In this document: positions 17,468 to 26,676 of the stretch, piece by piece | How the letters are laid out: every line of letters starts with the position of its first letter | Position numbering within the stretch: position 1 is the first letter of the stretch | NCBI RefSeq assembly: GCF_009834785.1 | Contig: NZ_WUYX01000037.1 | Span: 1-43,871 of the forward strand | Length of the DNA stretch: 43,871 nt | Source of the DNA: Natronorubrum halalkaliphilum | GTDB lineage: Archaea; Halobacteriota; Halobacteria; Halobacteriales; Natrialbaceae | Direction of reading: 5' to 3' | Notes under the pieces: model-generated | Databases searched by the model: none | Told to the model about the DNA's origin: nothing | Seen by the model: the letters and a program-made list of their open reading frames with translations, nothing else | Position numbers and translations under genes: made by a program

Positions 17468-18444
17468 TGGTTCTCACCTCGGCCCACGCTGTCGACCGAG
17501 TCATCGACCGGCTCGTCGCGCAGGGTGCGACCCGTGGATTCGGCGTATTCGGCTTCGATACGACGGAGCACCGCGACTGCCCGCGCTTCTCGCTCCGGGG
17601 TGGTCGAGGCGTCCCCGTATCTGACGTCCTCGAACAACTGCGTGAGTTCGCCGACGTGGTCGCGGTCCATGCCGGCGTCGGTTGCGGCGCGAGCGAACTC
17701 GCGCGGTGTGCTCGACTCGGGCCGATCGACCTCGAGCGGCCGCGTCATCTCCCGCCAGGCCCGGTAGACCGCGTTCTCGACGTCGGCCGTGTCCTCGATC
17801 CGATCCGCTGCGTTGCCCGCGGCGGTGCCGACCACGGCGGCCGTCTCCGCCGTTGCCTGCGAATCAGTACCGTCGGCCGTCCGTTCGGCAGCCGTCGCCG
17901 CCGACTCGTCCGAGCCCCGCGAGAGAAACAGTCCGCCGAGGAAGATAACCGTTACCAGCGCTAACAGGGCGAGCAGCGGCCCGCCAGTGATCGGGGTGAG
18001 TTCGCCGTCCGACCCGGGCGAGTCGCCGTCACCGGATTCCTCGCCGAACTCCCCTCCTTCCTCCGGAGTCATTTCGCTCCCGAACAACGAGCTGAGCTCT
18101 AGCAGGGCGACCGAGAGAGTGACCATTATCAGGGCGACGACCAGTCCGATAGCGATCAACTTGATCGCGTCGCGTCGGTGTGTAATGAGATACCAGACGA
18201 ACACGATCGCGAGGAGACCGATCACCAGGTAGATCAGCGCCTCGAGAAACGGAGGAACGGTGCCGTCACTGACCTGTTCCGGTGGCGGCGGCTGACCGCC
18301 CGATCCGTCTCCGGGCGTGGCTCCGCTACCCGACCCGTCGCTCCCGGTCTCGAGGGGCGAACGGACGGTCGCCGCTGCGAGGGCAATCGCGACGATCGCA
18401 CAGGCAGCGGCGACCAGTCGGAGGAGCGGATTGGATTCGGTCAC
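17464..18444 (-). CDS. DUF4129 domain membrane protein
   Basis: This 326-residue protein starts with a hydrophobic segment (7-25) and has others at about 68-86, 93-115 and 155-175, separated by a Gly/Pro/Ser-rich outer loop and an acidic loop. The C-terminal about 100 residues (NAVYRAWREMTRPLEV, then TPREFARAATDAGMDRDHVGELTQLFEDVRYG) are the DUF4129 domain, found beside transglutaminase-like and DUF58 proteins. A GTG start at 18444 is consistent with a TATA-like TTTATTATC about 27-34 bases upstream. It is the first gene of the operon, coupled by overlap to the DUF58 fusion gene. A role in envelope maintenance or secretion is inferred from the family association only. Confidence 0.82.
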   Translation of the reverse strand: MTESNPLLRLVAAACAIVAIALAAATVRSPLETGSDGSGSGATPGDGSGGQPPPPEQVSDGTVPPFLEALIYLVIGLLAIVFVWYLITHRRDAIKLIAIGLVVALIMVTLSVALLELSSLFGSEMTPEEGGEFGEESGDGDSPGSDGELTPITGGPLLALLALVTVIFLGGLFLSRGSDESAATAAERTADGTDSQATAETAAVVGTAAGNAADRIEDTADVENAVYRAWREMTRPLEVDRPESSTPREFARAATDAGMDRDHVGELTQLFEDVRYGDASTTPEREARAVAVLRRIEAEYAESTGRTLRDEPVDDSVDSVGRGENQ

Positions 18445-18543
18445 CGGTTATCGGCAGCTAACAGCTGTATGATAATAAATGGATCGAGCACGGCCGCGAT
18501 CGAGACGGAGCGCGGTAAACGGAACCGCCGGTTCGAACCGTCG

Positions 18544-20586
18544 TTATTCGGAACCCCCATCGGACACCTGAACGGACTCATAGATGTCCTCGACGAGGTG
18601 GTCGTAGCGATCCGCGATCTTCGAGCGCTTTTTCTTCATCGTCGGCGTCATGAGACCGTTTTCCTCGGTGAACCCTTCGGGCGTGATCCGGAACTCCTTG
18701 ATCGTCTCGTAGGATTCAAAGTTCTCGTTGACCTCGTCGACGGTCTCCCCGATCCGGTCGCGTACCCACTCGTGGTCGGTGAGAGCTGCAGTATCGTCCG
18801 GCAGCGAAACGTCGTCAGCGTCCGCCCGCGTGCGGAGCGCGTCGACGTTCGGGACGAGTAACGCGCCGACGAACTTCTCGCCGTCGCCGACGACCAGACA
18901 CTGTTCGACCATATCGACCGCGGCGAAGGCGTCCTCGATGGGCGCCGGTGCGACGTTCTTCCCCGTCGAGAGTACGACGAGCTGTTTCGTCCGCTCGCGG
19001 AACTGGAGGTAGCCGTCGGAGTGTTCGTGGACGATGTCACCGGTGCGGAACCATCCGTCCTCGGTGAAGGCACGGTCGGTCGCACCGGGCTTGTTCCAGT
19101 AGCCCTCGGTGACGTTCGGTCCCTTTATCAGGAGTTCGCCGACGTCACCGTCACCGTCGCCGCCCTCGAAGTCCGCTTCGTGGACGACGGACGCGTCGAG
19201 CTTCGTCTCGAGGCCGACCACCGGCGGACCGACGGTCCCGATTCGCGGATCGCCGGGTGGGTTCGCCGCGACGACCGGCGACGCCTCCGTCATGCCGTAG
19301 CCCTCGTAGATCGGGAGGCCCATCCCGTGGAAGAGCTGGCAAAGCGCCGGCGAAAGGCTGCCGCCGCCGCTGATAAACGAGCCGATGTTTCCGCCCAGGC
19401 CCTGGCGAATCTCCTCGAAGACGAGCTGATCGGCGCTTTCCATCTCGCCCTCGAGTTCCTCGCCGGGGTCGTCGGCCCGCTGGTAGCGCCGAGCGACGTC
19501 GACGGCCCACTCGAAGACGTCGGCTTTCGCCTCGTCCTGTGCGGCCCGGTTCCGGATCCCGTCGTACAGTTTCTCGTACACTCGCGGGACGCTCGTCATG
19601 TTGTCGGGTGCGATCGCGGGAAGGTCGTCGGTGAGCGTGTCCGGGCTCTCGGCGTAGGCGACGCAGGACCCCGCGGCGAACAGCATGAAGTGGCCCGCGG
19701 TCCGCTCGAAAACGTGGGCCAGCGGCAGGAACGAGACGACCTGCGTCTCGTCGTCGATCGACGGATCGTCCTCGCCCTTGTCGGGTCGCGGCCCGTACCG
19801 TCTGTAGATCTGATTGACGTTCGTCCGGAGATTTCGGTGAGTGAGTTCGACGCCCTTCGGCTGGCCCGTCGTTCCGCTGGTGTAGATCAGACTCGCGAGA
19901 TCGTCGATATCGCGGCCCGCGAGCCAGGAGTCGTACTCGTCTCGGTCGAACGCCTCGCTCCCTCGTCGGTAGAGCTCTGCGAGCGTGAGAATATCCTCGC
20001 GAGCCGCGTACTCGTCGGTCTCGAGGTCGTCGAAGACGACGATGAACTCGAGAGCCAGTTCGTCTTCGACCTCGAGCACGCGCTCGAGTAGCGTCTCGTT
20101 CTCGACGACGACGCCGGACGCACCGGGATCGTCGAGCAGGTACTGAAGCTGGTCGGGTGAGGAACCCTTGTAGACCGTCGTCACGACGCCGCCGGCAGCG
20201 AGGATTCCGAAGTCCGAGAGCGCCCACTCCATGCGCGTGTCCGCGAAGATTCCGACGCGTTCGCCGTCGGCAATTCCGAGCTCGCGGAAGCCGGCTGCGA
20301 GTCGGCGGACCAGTTCGCCCATCCGGTCGTACGTAATCGAGGCGTACTCCCCGCTCGGTACGGCCTCGATCGGTGGTGACGGTAAGTCGCTGTCGCCGTC
20401 GCCGCCACCACCACCACTACTGCAAGCCTCACTGTCGCCGGCGATCGAGCGATCGTAGACGCCGCCTTTGTACCGCTGGGCGGGTCGGTCGCCGTTTCGC
20501 TCGACGCTCCGCTCGAACATCTCGGCCAGCGTGTCGAGTTCGAGTACCGGATGTTCGAACTCGGCTTCGGCCTCGTACAAATCCAT
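18544..20586 (-). CDS. Long-chain acyl-CoA synthetase (AMP-forming)
   Basis: The 680-residue enzyme belongs to the AMP-forming long-chain fatty acid-CoA ligases, which activate fatty acids through acyl-AMP. Signatures are the P-loop-like YTSGTTGQPKGVELTHRN at about 238-255, VPRVYEKLYDG, GYGMTEASPV near 438-447 and WFRTGDIV near 512. The N-terminal AEMFERSVERNGDRPAQRYKG is typical of FAA1-like enzymes. A Ser/Gly/Asp tract (about 52-66, CSSGGGGGDGDSD) is an odd low-complexity insertion. ATG at 20586 is chosen because a strong TATA box (TTTTATAAGTAGG on the reverse strand, about 20610-20622) lies at leaderless distance. The gene is single. Confidence 0.92.
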   Translation of the reverse strand: MDLYEAEAEFEHPVLELDTLAEMFERSVERNGDRPAQRYKGGVYDRSIAGDSEACSSGGGGGDGDSDLPSPPIEAVPSGEYASITYDRMGELVRRLAAGFRELGIADGERVGIFADTRMEWALSDFGILAAGGVVTTVYKGSSPDQLQYLLDDPGASGVVVENETLLERVLEVEDELALEFIVVFDDLETDEYAAREDILTLAELYRRGSEAFDRDEYDSWLAGRDIDDLASLIYTSGTTGQPKGVELTHRNLRTNVNQIYRRYGPRPDKGEDDPSIDDETQVVSFLPLAHVFERTAGHFMLFAAGSCVAYAESPDTLTDDLPAIAPDNMTSVPRVYEKLYDGIRNRAAQDEAKADVFEWAVDVARRYQRADDPGEELEGEMESADQLVFEEIRQGLGGNIGSFISGGGSLSPALCQLFHGMGLPIYEGYGMTEASPVVAANPPGDPRIGTVGPPVVGLETKLDASVVHEADFEGGDGDGDVGELLIKGPNVTEGYWNKPGATDRAFTEDGWFRTGDIVHEHSDGYLQFRERTKQLVVLSTGKNVAPAPIEDAFAAVDMVEQCLVVGDGEKFVGALLVPNVDALRTRADADDVSLPDDTAALTDHEWVRDRIGETVDEVNENFESYETIKEFRITPEGFTEENGLMTPTMKKKRSKIADRYDHLVEDIYESVQVSDGGSE

Positions 20587-20944
20587 GCGTAGTACGGGTT
20601 TCGCATCCCTACTTATAAAAAATGACAGTCTCCTCGGTGCCGATGGCCTCGGGCCGACCGGTTCCCTCGGAGCCGAGAGCGACAATCGATATGCGACACG
20701 GAAACCGCCCCGAACCGACGGCTACACAGCCACGTCCACGAAGAAGTGTCGCCGACTATCGTCGTCACAACGCCTGTTGAAGGCTGTACAGTTCTTCTCG
20801 CGGCCAGTGGCTCTCCGCGAGTGTGACCCGATACCGGTGTCGGCACCTTTCGTTGCGCTTAAGTACCCGACACGGGTAGGTTCGGGTGCAATACGTGTAG
20901 GGGAGTGATCCCCGAGTCCGTAAGGGCGATGATAGACTGACGGT
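20587..20944 (+). promoter_or_regulatory. Promoter region of the tRNA-Ser / rpsM transcription unit and of the acyl-CoA ligase
   Basis: This gap has no convincing gene. At its left end is the reverse-strand TATA box of the acyl-CoA ligase. At 20859-20865 TTAAGTA is the likely TATA element for tRNA-Ser. A small hairpin GGGGA-GTGA-TCCCC at 20900-20913 would lie in the precursor leader of the tRNA. The rest shows nothing recognisable. Confidence 0.5.
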
Positions 20945-21027
20945 GTTGTGGTAGCCAAGCGGCCCAAGGCGCATGGTTGCTAACCATGTGGCGTCAAGCC
21001 TCCGGGGTTCAAATCCCCGCCACAACG
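20945..21027 (+). tRNA. tRNA-Ser (anticodon GCT)
   Basis: A class II tRNA cloverleaf is visible. The acceptor arms GTTGTGG (20945-20951) and CCACAAC (21020-21026) pair, and G at 21027 is the discriminator, as expected for serine. The anticodon loop TTGCTAA gives GCT at 20979-20981, reading AGC/AGU. A long variable arm (GGCGTCAAGCC) and the T-arm GGGGTTCAAATCCCC follow. CCA is not encoded. There is no intron. It sits directly before the rpsM operon. Confidence 0.96.
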
Positions 21028-21066
21028 TCGGATATACTGGCGGACTGTCGTCAGTATTCACTCACG

Positions 21067-21084
21067 CTGGCGCGCTTGCGCCAG
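21067..21084 (+). promoter_or_regulatory. Leader hairpin between tRNA-Ser and rpsM
   Basis: CTGGCGC and GCGCCAG form a perfect 7-bp stem around the loop GCTT. A second weaker hairpin (ATACTG at 21034-21039 with CAGTAT at 21052-21057) lies between it and the tRNA end. They could guide tRNA 3' processing or control translation of the ribosomal operon. Confidence 0.4.
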
Positions 21085-21127
21085 TCGCATTTGCAACGCG
21101 CGCACACCAGACACACATACACGACAC

Positions 21128-21646
21128 ATGAGCGAGGAAGAACCTCAAGAACAACAGGACGACGAAGACCTTCAGTACTTCGTCCGCATCGGTCAGACCG
21201 ACCTCGATGGGACGAAGTCCGTCGAGCGCTCGCTCTCGGAGATGAACGGGATCGGTCGACGAACCGCCCGACTCATCGCCGACGAAGCGGATATCGACCG
21301 GACAGCGACGTTCGGCCGACTCGACGAAGACGTCATCGACGAGGTCGTCGAACTCGTAGAGAACTACGCTGCTGAAGTTCCGGACTGGCTCAACAACCGC
21401 CAATCGGACTTTTACACCGGGGAAACGACCCACGAGATCGGCAACGATCTCCAGTTGACCCGGCAGCACGACATCAACCGGATGAAGATGATCGACTCCT
21501 ACAAAGGAATTCGCCACAAGCGCGGACAGAAGGTCCGCGGCCAGCGAACCAAGTCCACCGGTCGTACGGAGGGCACCATCGGAGTCAACGTCGAAGAAAT
21601 CCGCGAAGAACAGGCAGAGGAAGCCGCCGAGGAGGATGACGAATAA
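21128..21646 (+). CDS. rpsM: Small ribosomal subunit protein uS13
   Basis: The 172-residue protein is archaeal S13, located in the head of the 30S subunit. It starts with an acidic extension and contains [34 protein letters not shown] (helix-hairpin-helix) and the C-terminal [23 protein letters not shown]-type basic region, followed by an acidic tail typical of halophiles. It is the first protein gene of the operon rpsM-rpsD-rpsK-rpoD. Its stop codon overlaps the rpsD start by one base. Confidence 0.98.
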   Translation: MSEEEPQEQQDDEDLQYFVRIGQTDLDGTKSVERSLSEMNGIGRRTARLIADEADIDRTATFGRLDEDVIDEVVELVENYAAEVPDWLNNRQSDFYTGETTHEIGNDLQLTRQHDINRMKMIDSYKGIRHKRGQKVRGQRTKSTGRTEGTIGVNVEEIREEQAEEAAEEDDE

Positions 21647-22167
21647 TGCCGCTCGGAACCGATACCAAACAGTACGAGACGCCGAATCACCCCTACCAGG
21701 GTGAACGCATCGCCTCCGAGCACTCCCTTCTCGACCGCTACGGACTCTCGAACAAAGAGGAGCTCTGGCGAGCCCAGTCCCAGCTTCGTTCCTACCGGCG
21801 CGAGGCTCGAGACCTGCTCGGCCAGGCCCAGGACGACGAGACCGTTATCCGCCGCTCCGAGGAGTTCCTCGGTCGGCTCAAACGCGTCGGCATCCTCGAC
21901 GAAGCAGACGAACTCGGTGACATCCTGTCACTCGAGATCGAGGACGTCCTCGAGCGACGACTCCAGACGGTTGCCTACCGCAAAGGACTGGCGAACACGC
22001 CACAGCAGGCGCGCCAGTTCATCACGCACGGGCACATCGTAATCGGCGACCAGCGCCAGCGGATCCCGTCGTACGTCGTCGATGTCGACGAGGAGGACCT
22101 CGTCGCATTCGACGAGAACAGTCCACTTGCGGACGACCTCCATCCGGAACGAGCGGAGGGTCAATAA
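21646..22167 (+). CDS. rpsD: Small ribosomal subunit protein uS4
   Basis: The 173-residue protein is archaeal S4, a 16S rRNA-binding protein needed early in 30S assembly. It starts [22 protein letters not shown] and has the S4 RNA-binding domain at about 103-160 ([31 protein letters not shown]-like), with [18 protein letters not shown]. It lies between rpsM and rpsK in the usual archaeal order and is almost directly joined to both. The assignment is firm. Confidence 0.98.
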   Translation: MPLGTDTKQYETPNHPYQGERIASEHSLLDRYGLSNKEELWRAQSQLRSYRREARDLLGQAQDDETVIRRSEEFLGRLKRVGILDEADELGDILSLEIEDVLERRLQTVAYRKGLANTPQQARQFITHGHIVIGDQRQRIPSYVVDVDEEDLVAFDENSPLADDLHPERAEGQ

Positions 22168-22168
22168 C

Positions 22169-22558
22169 ATGAGCCAAGACGACGAAAAGTGGGGAGTCGC
22201 CCACGTGCACGCATCGTTCAACAACACCGTCATGACCGTGACCGACCTCACGGGCGCGGAAACGATCGCCAAGTCCTCCGGCGGGACGGCGGTCAAGCAG
22301 AACCGCGACGAGGCGTCGCCGTACGCGGCCATGCAGATGGCCGAGTCCGTCGCCGAAGAGGTCAAGGCAGCCGGCATCACGGGCCTTCACGTCCGTGTCC
22401 GCGGTCCCGGTGGCAACCTACAGAAGTCCCCCGGCCCCGGCGCGCAGGCGACCATCCGTGCGCTCGCCCGCTCGGGTATCGAAATCGGGCGCATCGAAGA
22501 CGTCACGCCGATCCCACACGACGGATCGCGCGCACCGAAAGGCAAGGGCGGCTACTAG
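22169..22558 (+). CDS. rpsK: Small ribosomal subunit protein uS11
   Basis: The 129-residue protein is archaeal S11 from the 30S platform. Signatures are [50 protein letters not shown] and the basic end [15 protein letters not shown] at 22169 lies one base after the rpsD stop codon; the frame is open further upstream only because it overlaps rpsD. rpoD starts four bases after its stop. Confidence 0.98.
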   Translation: MSQDDEKWGVAHVHASFNNTVMTVTDLTGAETIAKSSGGTAVKQNRDEASPYAAMQMAESVAEEVKAAGITGLHVRVRGPGGNLQKSPGPGAQATIRALARSGIEIGRIEDVTPIPHDGSRAPKGKGGY

Positions 22559-22562
22559 ATCC

Positions 22563-23312
22563 ATGACCGAAGAGTACGACGTCGAATTCGTCGAACGCGA
22601 GGACCGCGAAGCACGGATCCTCGTCCGCGGCGTCACACCCGCGTTCGCCAACGGTATCCGTCGGGCGATGCTGGCCGACGTGCCGACGATGGCCGTCGAT
22701 ACCGTCCGGTTCGTCGAGAACTCGTCGGTCATGTTCGACGAACAACTCGCACTTCGACTCGGGCTCGTCCCGCTGACGACCCCGCCCGAAGGCGAGTTCG
22801 CCGAGGACGACACCGTGACGCTCTCGATCGACGTCGAAGGGCCAGCCACCGCCTACTCGGGCGATCTCGTCTCGAGCGACGACCTCGTTCAGCCCGCAGA
22901 CGAGAACGTTCCGATCATCGAACTCAAAGACGACCAGCGCCTCGAGGCCGAGGCGGATGCCGTCCTCGACCGCGGGAAAGACCACGCGAAACACCAGGGC
23001 GGTGTGGCCGTCGGGTACCGACATCTCCAGCGCGTGGAGGTCGTCGGCGACCTGCCCGAGTTCGAAGAGCCCGAATCGCGGATCATCCGCGGCGTCATCG
23101 AGGACGACGGCGAACTCGTCCCGACGAGCGAGTTCGATCACGATCTCTCGAACCGGTATCCGGGCAAGGAGGTCGAAATCGAGGACGTGCCGAACGCCTT
23201 CGTCTTCCACGTGGAGACTGACGGCTCGTTCCCCGTCGAAGAGCTCGTTACGCGAGCCGCCGACTCGATCGAACGGCGTGCGACCGAACTCGAAGAAGCA
23301 GTACAGCTATAG
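22563..23312 (+). CDS. rpoD: DNA-directed RNA polymerase subunit D (Rpo3), without Fe-S cysteines
   Basis: The 249-residue protein is archaeal RNA polymerase subunit D, equivalent to the alpha-like assembly subunit, which pairs with subunit L. The N-terminal [30 protein letters not shown] and [10 protein letters not shown] segments are diagnostic. In many archaea a central domain carries a 4Fe-4S cluster; this sequence contains no cysteine at all, so the cluster is absent. The end forms the dimerisation helix ([21 protein letters not shown]). ATG at 22563 follows rpsK closely, and the gene closes this ribosomal cluster before tRNA-Leu. Confidence 0.97.
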   Translation: MTEEYDVEFVEREDREARILVRGVTPAFANGIRRAMLADVPTMAVDTVRFVENSSVMFDEQLALRLGLVPLTTPPEGEFAEDDTVTLSIDVEGPATAYSGDLVSSDDLVQPADENVPIIELKDDQRLEAEADAVLDRGKDHAKHQGGVAVGYRHLQRVEVVGDLPEFEEPESRIIRGVIEDDGELVPTSEFDHDLSNRYPGKEVEIEDVPNAFVFHVETDGSFPVEELVTRAADSIERRATELEEAVQL

Positions 23313-23444
23313 ACATGAACCGACGCCCCCAATCCCGACACTGTGAGGCCGCGTTTGCCGGCGCCGTGAGCGACGAGACCGGCACCGCCTCGTCCGATGG
23401 AATCGAAAGGGGTTTGAAGGGGCGACGGGTAGACGGAAGTGCGA

Positions 23445-23529
23445 GCAGGGATAGCCAAGTCAGGCCAACGGCGCAGCGTTCAGGGCGCTGTCTCGTAGGA
23501 GTCCGCAGGTTCAAATCCTGCTCCCTGCA
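23445..23529 (+). tRNA. tRNA-Leu (anticodon CAG)
   Basis: A class II tRNA is visible with acceptor arms GCAGGGA (23445-23451) and TCCCTGC (23522-23528) and discriminator A at 23529. The anticodon stem CAGCG/CGCTG encloses TTCAGGG, so the anticodon is CAG at 23481-23483, reading CUG. The variable arm is long (TCTCGTAGGAGT region), and the T-arm CAGGTTCAAATCCTG follows. CCA is not encoded. Five T bases directly after the gene (23530-23534) may end transcription. Its 3' end is duplicated downstream. Confidence 0.96.
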
Positions 23530-23530
23530 T
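23507..23530 (+). repeat. Left copy of 24-bp direct repeat: 3' end of tRNA-Leu (att-like)
   Basis: These 24 bases cover the T-arm and acceptor 3' strand of tRNA-Leu(CAG) plus one base. An exact copy lies at 23633-23656. The shared sequence stops sharply at the T after the discriminator. Confidence 0.85.
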
Positions 23531-23632
23531 TTTTCCAGCTCGACCAAACGGGAGAGCTGTGAAAATGGAACGGCAGATTTGAGCCACGGGAGTCGCAGCG
23601 ACCGAGCGTTTGCGAGGTCGACCGTCTCCCGG

Positions 23633-23656
23633 AGGTTCAAATCCTGCTCCCTGCAT
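23633..23656 (+). repeat. Right copy of 24-bp direct repeat: orphan tRNA-Leu 3' end (att-like scar)
   Basis: This exact copy of the tRNA-Leu 3' end has no cloverleaf before it; the 102 bases between the copies do not fold into the 5' half of a tRNA. Duplicated tRNA 3' ends mark where integrases of the tyrosine family insert elements, so this is likely an attachment-site scar or a decayed tRNA paralogue. From 23657 to 23882 I see nothing recognisable except the rpl18e ribosome-binding site. Confidence 0.7.
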
Positions 23657-23882
23657 CACTTCTCTCCTGCTGATCACCGTTCAGTGATCGTTCGATCACG
23701 TTCGTGTTCACGGTCCCGGTCCCGTTTCCGTGTCCGTGCCCGTTCCAGCCGTCTCCGGAACCGACGGCTGTGCGAACGTCATCGACATCGACACGCGATC
23801 CGGTGTGACGAACAGGAAATCGATTCCAGCCGGCTGCACAACTCCTCGTGCAGTCGTCCGTTTGCAGATTTGGAGGAAACCA

Positions 23883-24236
23883 ATGAGTAGCAAGACTAAT
23901 CCGAGGCTCAACGATCTTATCGCCGAGCTGAAGTCGACGTCCCGAGAAACGGACGCCGACGTCTGGCGAGATGTTGCGGATCGACTCGAAAAGCCCCGGC
24001 GCACCCACGCAGAGGTGAACCTGGGCCGTATCGAGCGATACGCACGCGAAGATGAGACTGTCGTCGTTCCCGGCAAAGTGCTGGGCTCCGGCGCACTACA
24101 GAAAAACGTCACCGTCGCGGCTGTCAAGTTCTCTTCGTCCGCAGAGACGAAGATCGAACAGGTCGGTGACTCAGTACCGCTCGAGCAAGTGCTCGAAGAG
24201 AACCCCAACGGATCCAACGTGCGGGTGATTCGATGA
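23883..24236 (+). CDS. rpl18e: Large ribosomal subunit protein eL18 (L18e)
   Basis: The 117-residue protein is archaeal/eukaryal-type L18e of the 50S subunit. It begins [18 protein letters not shown] and contains [27 protein letters not shown], the conserved core. ATG at 23883 has TTGGAGG about seven bases upstream. It starts the second ribosomal block and overlaps the rplM start by four bases (ATGA). Assignment is firm. Confidence 0.97.
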   Translation: MSSKTNPRLNDLIAELKSTSRETDADVWRDVADRLEKPRRTHAEVNLGRIERYAREDETVVVPGKVLGSGALQKNVTVAAVKFSSSAETKIEQVGDSVPLEQVLEENPNGSNVRVIR

Positions 24237-24682
24237 GTATCGCAGAGTTCGACGCAGACGTCGTCGTCGATGCCCGTGACTGTATCCTCGGTCGCGTCGC
24301 CAGCGAGGTCGCCCAGCGCGCTCTCGACGGCGAAACCGTCGCGATCGTCAACGCCGAAGATGCCGTTATTACCGGCGACAAGGAAGACATCTTCGACACC
24401 TACCGCACGCGACTCCAGCTGGGCTCCGACAGAGGGCCCTACTACCCGAAGCGACCGGACACGATCTTCAAGCGGTCCGTTCGCGGGATGTTGCCCTACA
24501 AGAAAACGCGCGGTCGCGAGGCGTTCGAGAGCGTCCGCGTCTACGTCGGCAACCCCTACGAAGACGACGAGGACCGCGAGGCGGAGATCCTCGAGGGAAC
24601 GTCGCTGGATCGACTTTCGAACATTCGCTTCGTCCACCTGGGCGAAGTCTCCGATCAACTCGGTGCTAACGTCACATGGTAA
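24233..24682 (+). CDS. rplM: Large ribosomal subunit protein uL13
   Basis: The 149-residue protein is archaeal L13. It has [23 protein letters not shown], the conserved [20 protein letters not shown] and [16 protein letters not shown]. It overlaps rl18e by four bases and rpsI by seven bases, so the cluster is translated as a coupled unit. L13 is a core 23S rRNA-binding protein. The assignment is firm. Confidence 0.98.
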   Translation: MSIAEFDADVVVDARDCILGRVASEVAQRALDGETVAIVNAEDAVITGDKEDIFDTYRTRLQLGSDRGPYYPKRPDTIFKRSVRGMLPYKKTRGREAFESVRVYVGNPYEDDEDREAEILEGTSLDRLSNIRFVHLGEVSDQLGANVTW

Positions 24683-25074
24683 CGAACACGAGTGGAAAGA
24701 AGAAGACGGCCGTCGCCCGCGCAACCGTCCGCGAAGGCGAGGGTCGCGTCCGAATCAACTCCAAGCCAGTCGAACTGGTCGAACCGGAGATGTCCCGCCT
24801 CAAGATGCTCGAGCCGTTCCGCATCGCCGGTGAGGACCTGCGCAGCGAGATGGACATCGACGTCCGCGTCGAGGGAGGCGGTATCAGCGGCCAGGCAGAC
24901 GCCGTCCGTACCGCCGTCGCACGCGGCATCGTCCAGCACACGAACGACGCCGAACTTCGCGACGCGTACATGGAGTTCGACCGCTCGCTGCTGGTCAACG
25001 ACGTTCGTCAGTCCGAACCAAAGAAGTGGGGCGGCCCGGGCGCTCGGGCTCGCTACCAGAAGTCCTACCGCTAA
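24676..25074 (+). CDS. rpsI: Small ribosomal subunit protein uS9
   Basis: The 132-residue protein is S9, whose basic tail reaches the P-site of the 30S subunit. It has [19 protein letters not shown] near the start, [13 protein letters not shown] in the middle, and ends [17 protein letters not shown], the canonical terminal motif ending in Lys-Ser-Tyr-Arg. It overlaps rplM by seven bases and precedes rpoN by twelve bases. Confidence 0.98.
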   Translation: MVTNTSGKKKTAVARATVREGEGRVRINSKPVELVEPEMSRLKMLEPFRIAGEDLRSEMDIDVRVEGGGISGQADAVRTAVARGIVQHTNDAELRDAYMEFDRSLLVNDVRQSEPKKWGGPGARARYQKSYR

Positions 25075-25086
25075 GGTGATTCAATC

Positions 25087-25281
25087 ATGATGGTACCGGT
25101 CCGGTGTTTCACCTGTGGCAACGTCGTCGCCGAACACTGGGAGGAGTTCGACGAGCGGGCTAACGAGGGCGACGAGGACCCCGAAGCGGTCCTCGACGAA
25201 CTCGGCGTCGAACGCTACTGCTGTCGGCGCATGCTCGTCAGTCACACCGACCTCGTAGACGTCGTCTCTCCGTACCAGTAA
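25087..25281 (+). CDS. rpoN: DNA-directed RNA polymerase subunit N (Rpo10)
   Basis: The 64-residue protein is the zinc-binding subunit N of archaeal RNA polymerase, which helps to hold the D-L-N-P assembly platform. The zinc site is CX2C at residues 7 and 10 (RCFTCGNVV) and a CC pair in [14 protein letters not shown]. Length is exact for the family. It is one base from rpoK. Assignment is firm. Confidence 0.98.
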   Translation: MMVPVRCFTCGNVVAEHWEEFDERANEGDEDPEAVLDELGVERYCCRRMLVSHTDLVDVVSPYQ

Positions 25282-25282
25282 C

Positions 25283-25468
25283 ATGCAACAGGAACGTCAC
25301 AATCGCTACGAGAAAGCACGCATCCTCGGCGCGCGAGCGCTGCAGATATCGTACGGTGCACCGGTGTTGATCGAGACGAATCAGTCCGAACCGATCCTCA
25401 TCGCCGCCGAAGAGTACGACGCCGGCGTCCTGCCGTTTACCGTCAAGCGGGGGTACGACCGGAAATGA
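25283..25468 (+). CDS. rpoK: DNA-directed RNA polymerase subunit K (Rpo6)
   Basis: The 61-residue protein is subunit K, the archaeal omega/Rpb6 equivalent. It contains the conserved [24 protein letters not shown] and ends [12 protein letters not shown]. It lacks the long N-terminal tail of eukaryal Rpb6, as usual for archaea. It overlaps the enolase start by four bases. Assignment is firm. Confidence 0.97.
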   Translation: MQQERHNRYEKARILGARALQISYGAPVLIETNQSEPILIAAEEYDAGVLPFTVKRGYDRK

Positions 25469-26676
25469 CGCTCATTACCGACGTTCGGCTCCGACGCATC
25501 CTGGACTCGCGGGGTAACCCGACAGTCGAGGCTGACGTCGTGACCGAAAGCGGGGGCTTCGGCCGTGCAGCGGCACCGAGCGGTGCCAGCACGGGCGAGT
25601 ACGAGGCCGTCGAGCGACCGCCGACCGAGGCGATCGCTGCGGCCCGCGAACACGCCGTCCCGCGTCTCGTCGGTGAAGCCTACGCCGGCAACCAGCGGGA
25701 AGTCGACGCTATCTTGCACGCTGCAGACGGCACCGACGACTTCTCCGAAATCGGCGCCAACAGCGCAGTCGCGATTTCGATGGCCGCCGCGAAGGCCGGC
25801 GCCGACGTGCTCGGCGCACCGCTGTTCCAGCACCTCGGCGGGGCGTTCCGCGGAGAGAACTTCCCAGTTCCGCTCGGTAACGTCGTCGGCGGTGGCGAAC
25901 ACGCCGCCGACGCGACCGACATTCAGGAGTTCCTCGCCGCACCCGTCGGCGCGCCGAGTGTCGAAGACGCCGTCTTCGCTAACGCCGCCGTCCACGACGC
26001 CGTTGCCGACCTGCTCGAGGAACGCGGTGTTCCGTCCGGCAAAGGTGACGAGGGCGCATGGGCTCCCTCGATCGACGACGGCGAGGCGTTCGAAATCGTC
26101 GCCGAAGCGGTTTCGCTGGTCGAGGACGACGTCGGCTTCAACATCGGCTTCGGACTCGACGTCGCTGCTGCCGAGATGTACGACGACGAGTCGGAGACCT
26201 ACGAGTACGAGTCAGCCGGCGTCAGCCGCGACACGGACGAACAGATCGAATACATCGCCGACCTCGTCGACGAGTACGACCTCGTCTACGTCGAGGACCC
26301 GCTCGACGAGAACGATTACGACGCCTTCGCCGATCTCACGGACGCGGTCGGCGACCAGACGCTGATCTGTGGTGATGACCTGTTCGTCACGAACACCGGC
26401 CGACTCATCGACGGCATCGATCGCGGCGCGGCAAACAGCATCCTGATCAAGCCAAACCAGATCGGGACGCTGAGCGACGCCTTCGACGCAATCGAACTCG
26501 CGACTGAGAACGGCTACGATTCGGTCATCTCTCATCGCTCCGGCGAAACCGAGGATACGACGATCGCACACCTCGCCGTCGCGACCGACGCACCCTACAT
26601 CAAGACGGGTGCCGTCGGCGGCGAGCGAACCGCAAAGCTCAACGAGCTCATCAGAATCGCAGACGACGCGACATGA
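25465..26676 (+). CDS. eno: Enolase
   Basis: The 403-residue protein is enolase, which converts 2-phosphoglycerate to phosphoenolpyruvate in the cytoplasm. Signatures are [13 protein letters not shown] at 13-25, [13 protein letters not shown], the metal-binding residues in [22 protein letters not shown] and [11 protein letters not shown], and the catalytic Lys region LIKPNQIGT followed by [18 protein letters not shown]. Length is slightly shorter than bacterial enolases, as in other haloarchaea. It is embedded between rpoK and rpsB with four-base overlaps on both sides, a known archaeal arrangement. Confidence 0.98.
   Translation: MTLITDVRLRRILDSRGNPTVEADVVTESGGFGRAAAPSGASTGEYEAVERPPTEAIAAAREHAVPRLVGEAYAGNQREVDAILHAADGTDDFSEIGANSAVAISMAAAKAGADVLGAPLFQHLGGAFRGENFPVPLGNVVGGGEHAADATDIQEFLAAPVGAPSVEDAVFANAAVHDAVADLLEERGVPSGKGDEGAWAPSIDDGEAFEIVAEAVSLVEDDVGFNIGFGLDVAAAEMYDDESETYEYESAGVSRDTDEQIEYIADLVDEYDLVYVEDPLDENDYDAFADLTDAVGDQTLICGDDLFVTNTGRLIDGIDRGAANSILIKPNQIGTLSDAFDAIELATENGYDSVISHRSGETEDTTIAHLAVATDAPYIKTGAVGGERTAKLNELIRIADDAT

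Noticed and set aside
23531-23656. Second complete tRNA-Leu gene
   Set aside because: Only the T-arm and acceptor 3' strand are present; the preceding bases do not supply a matching 5' acceptor, D-arm or anticodon arm.
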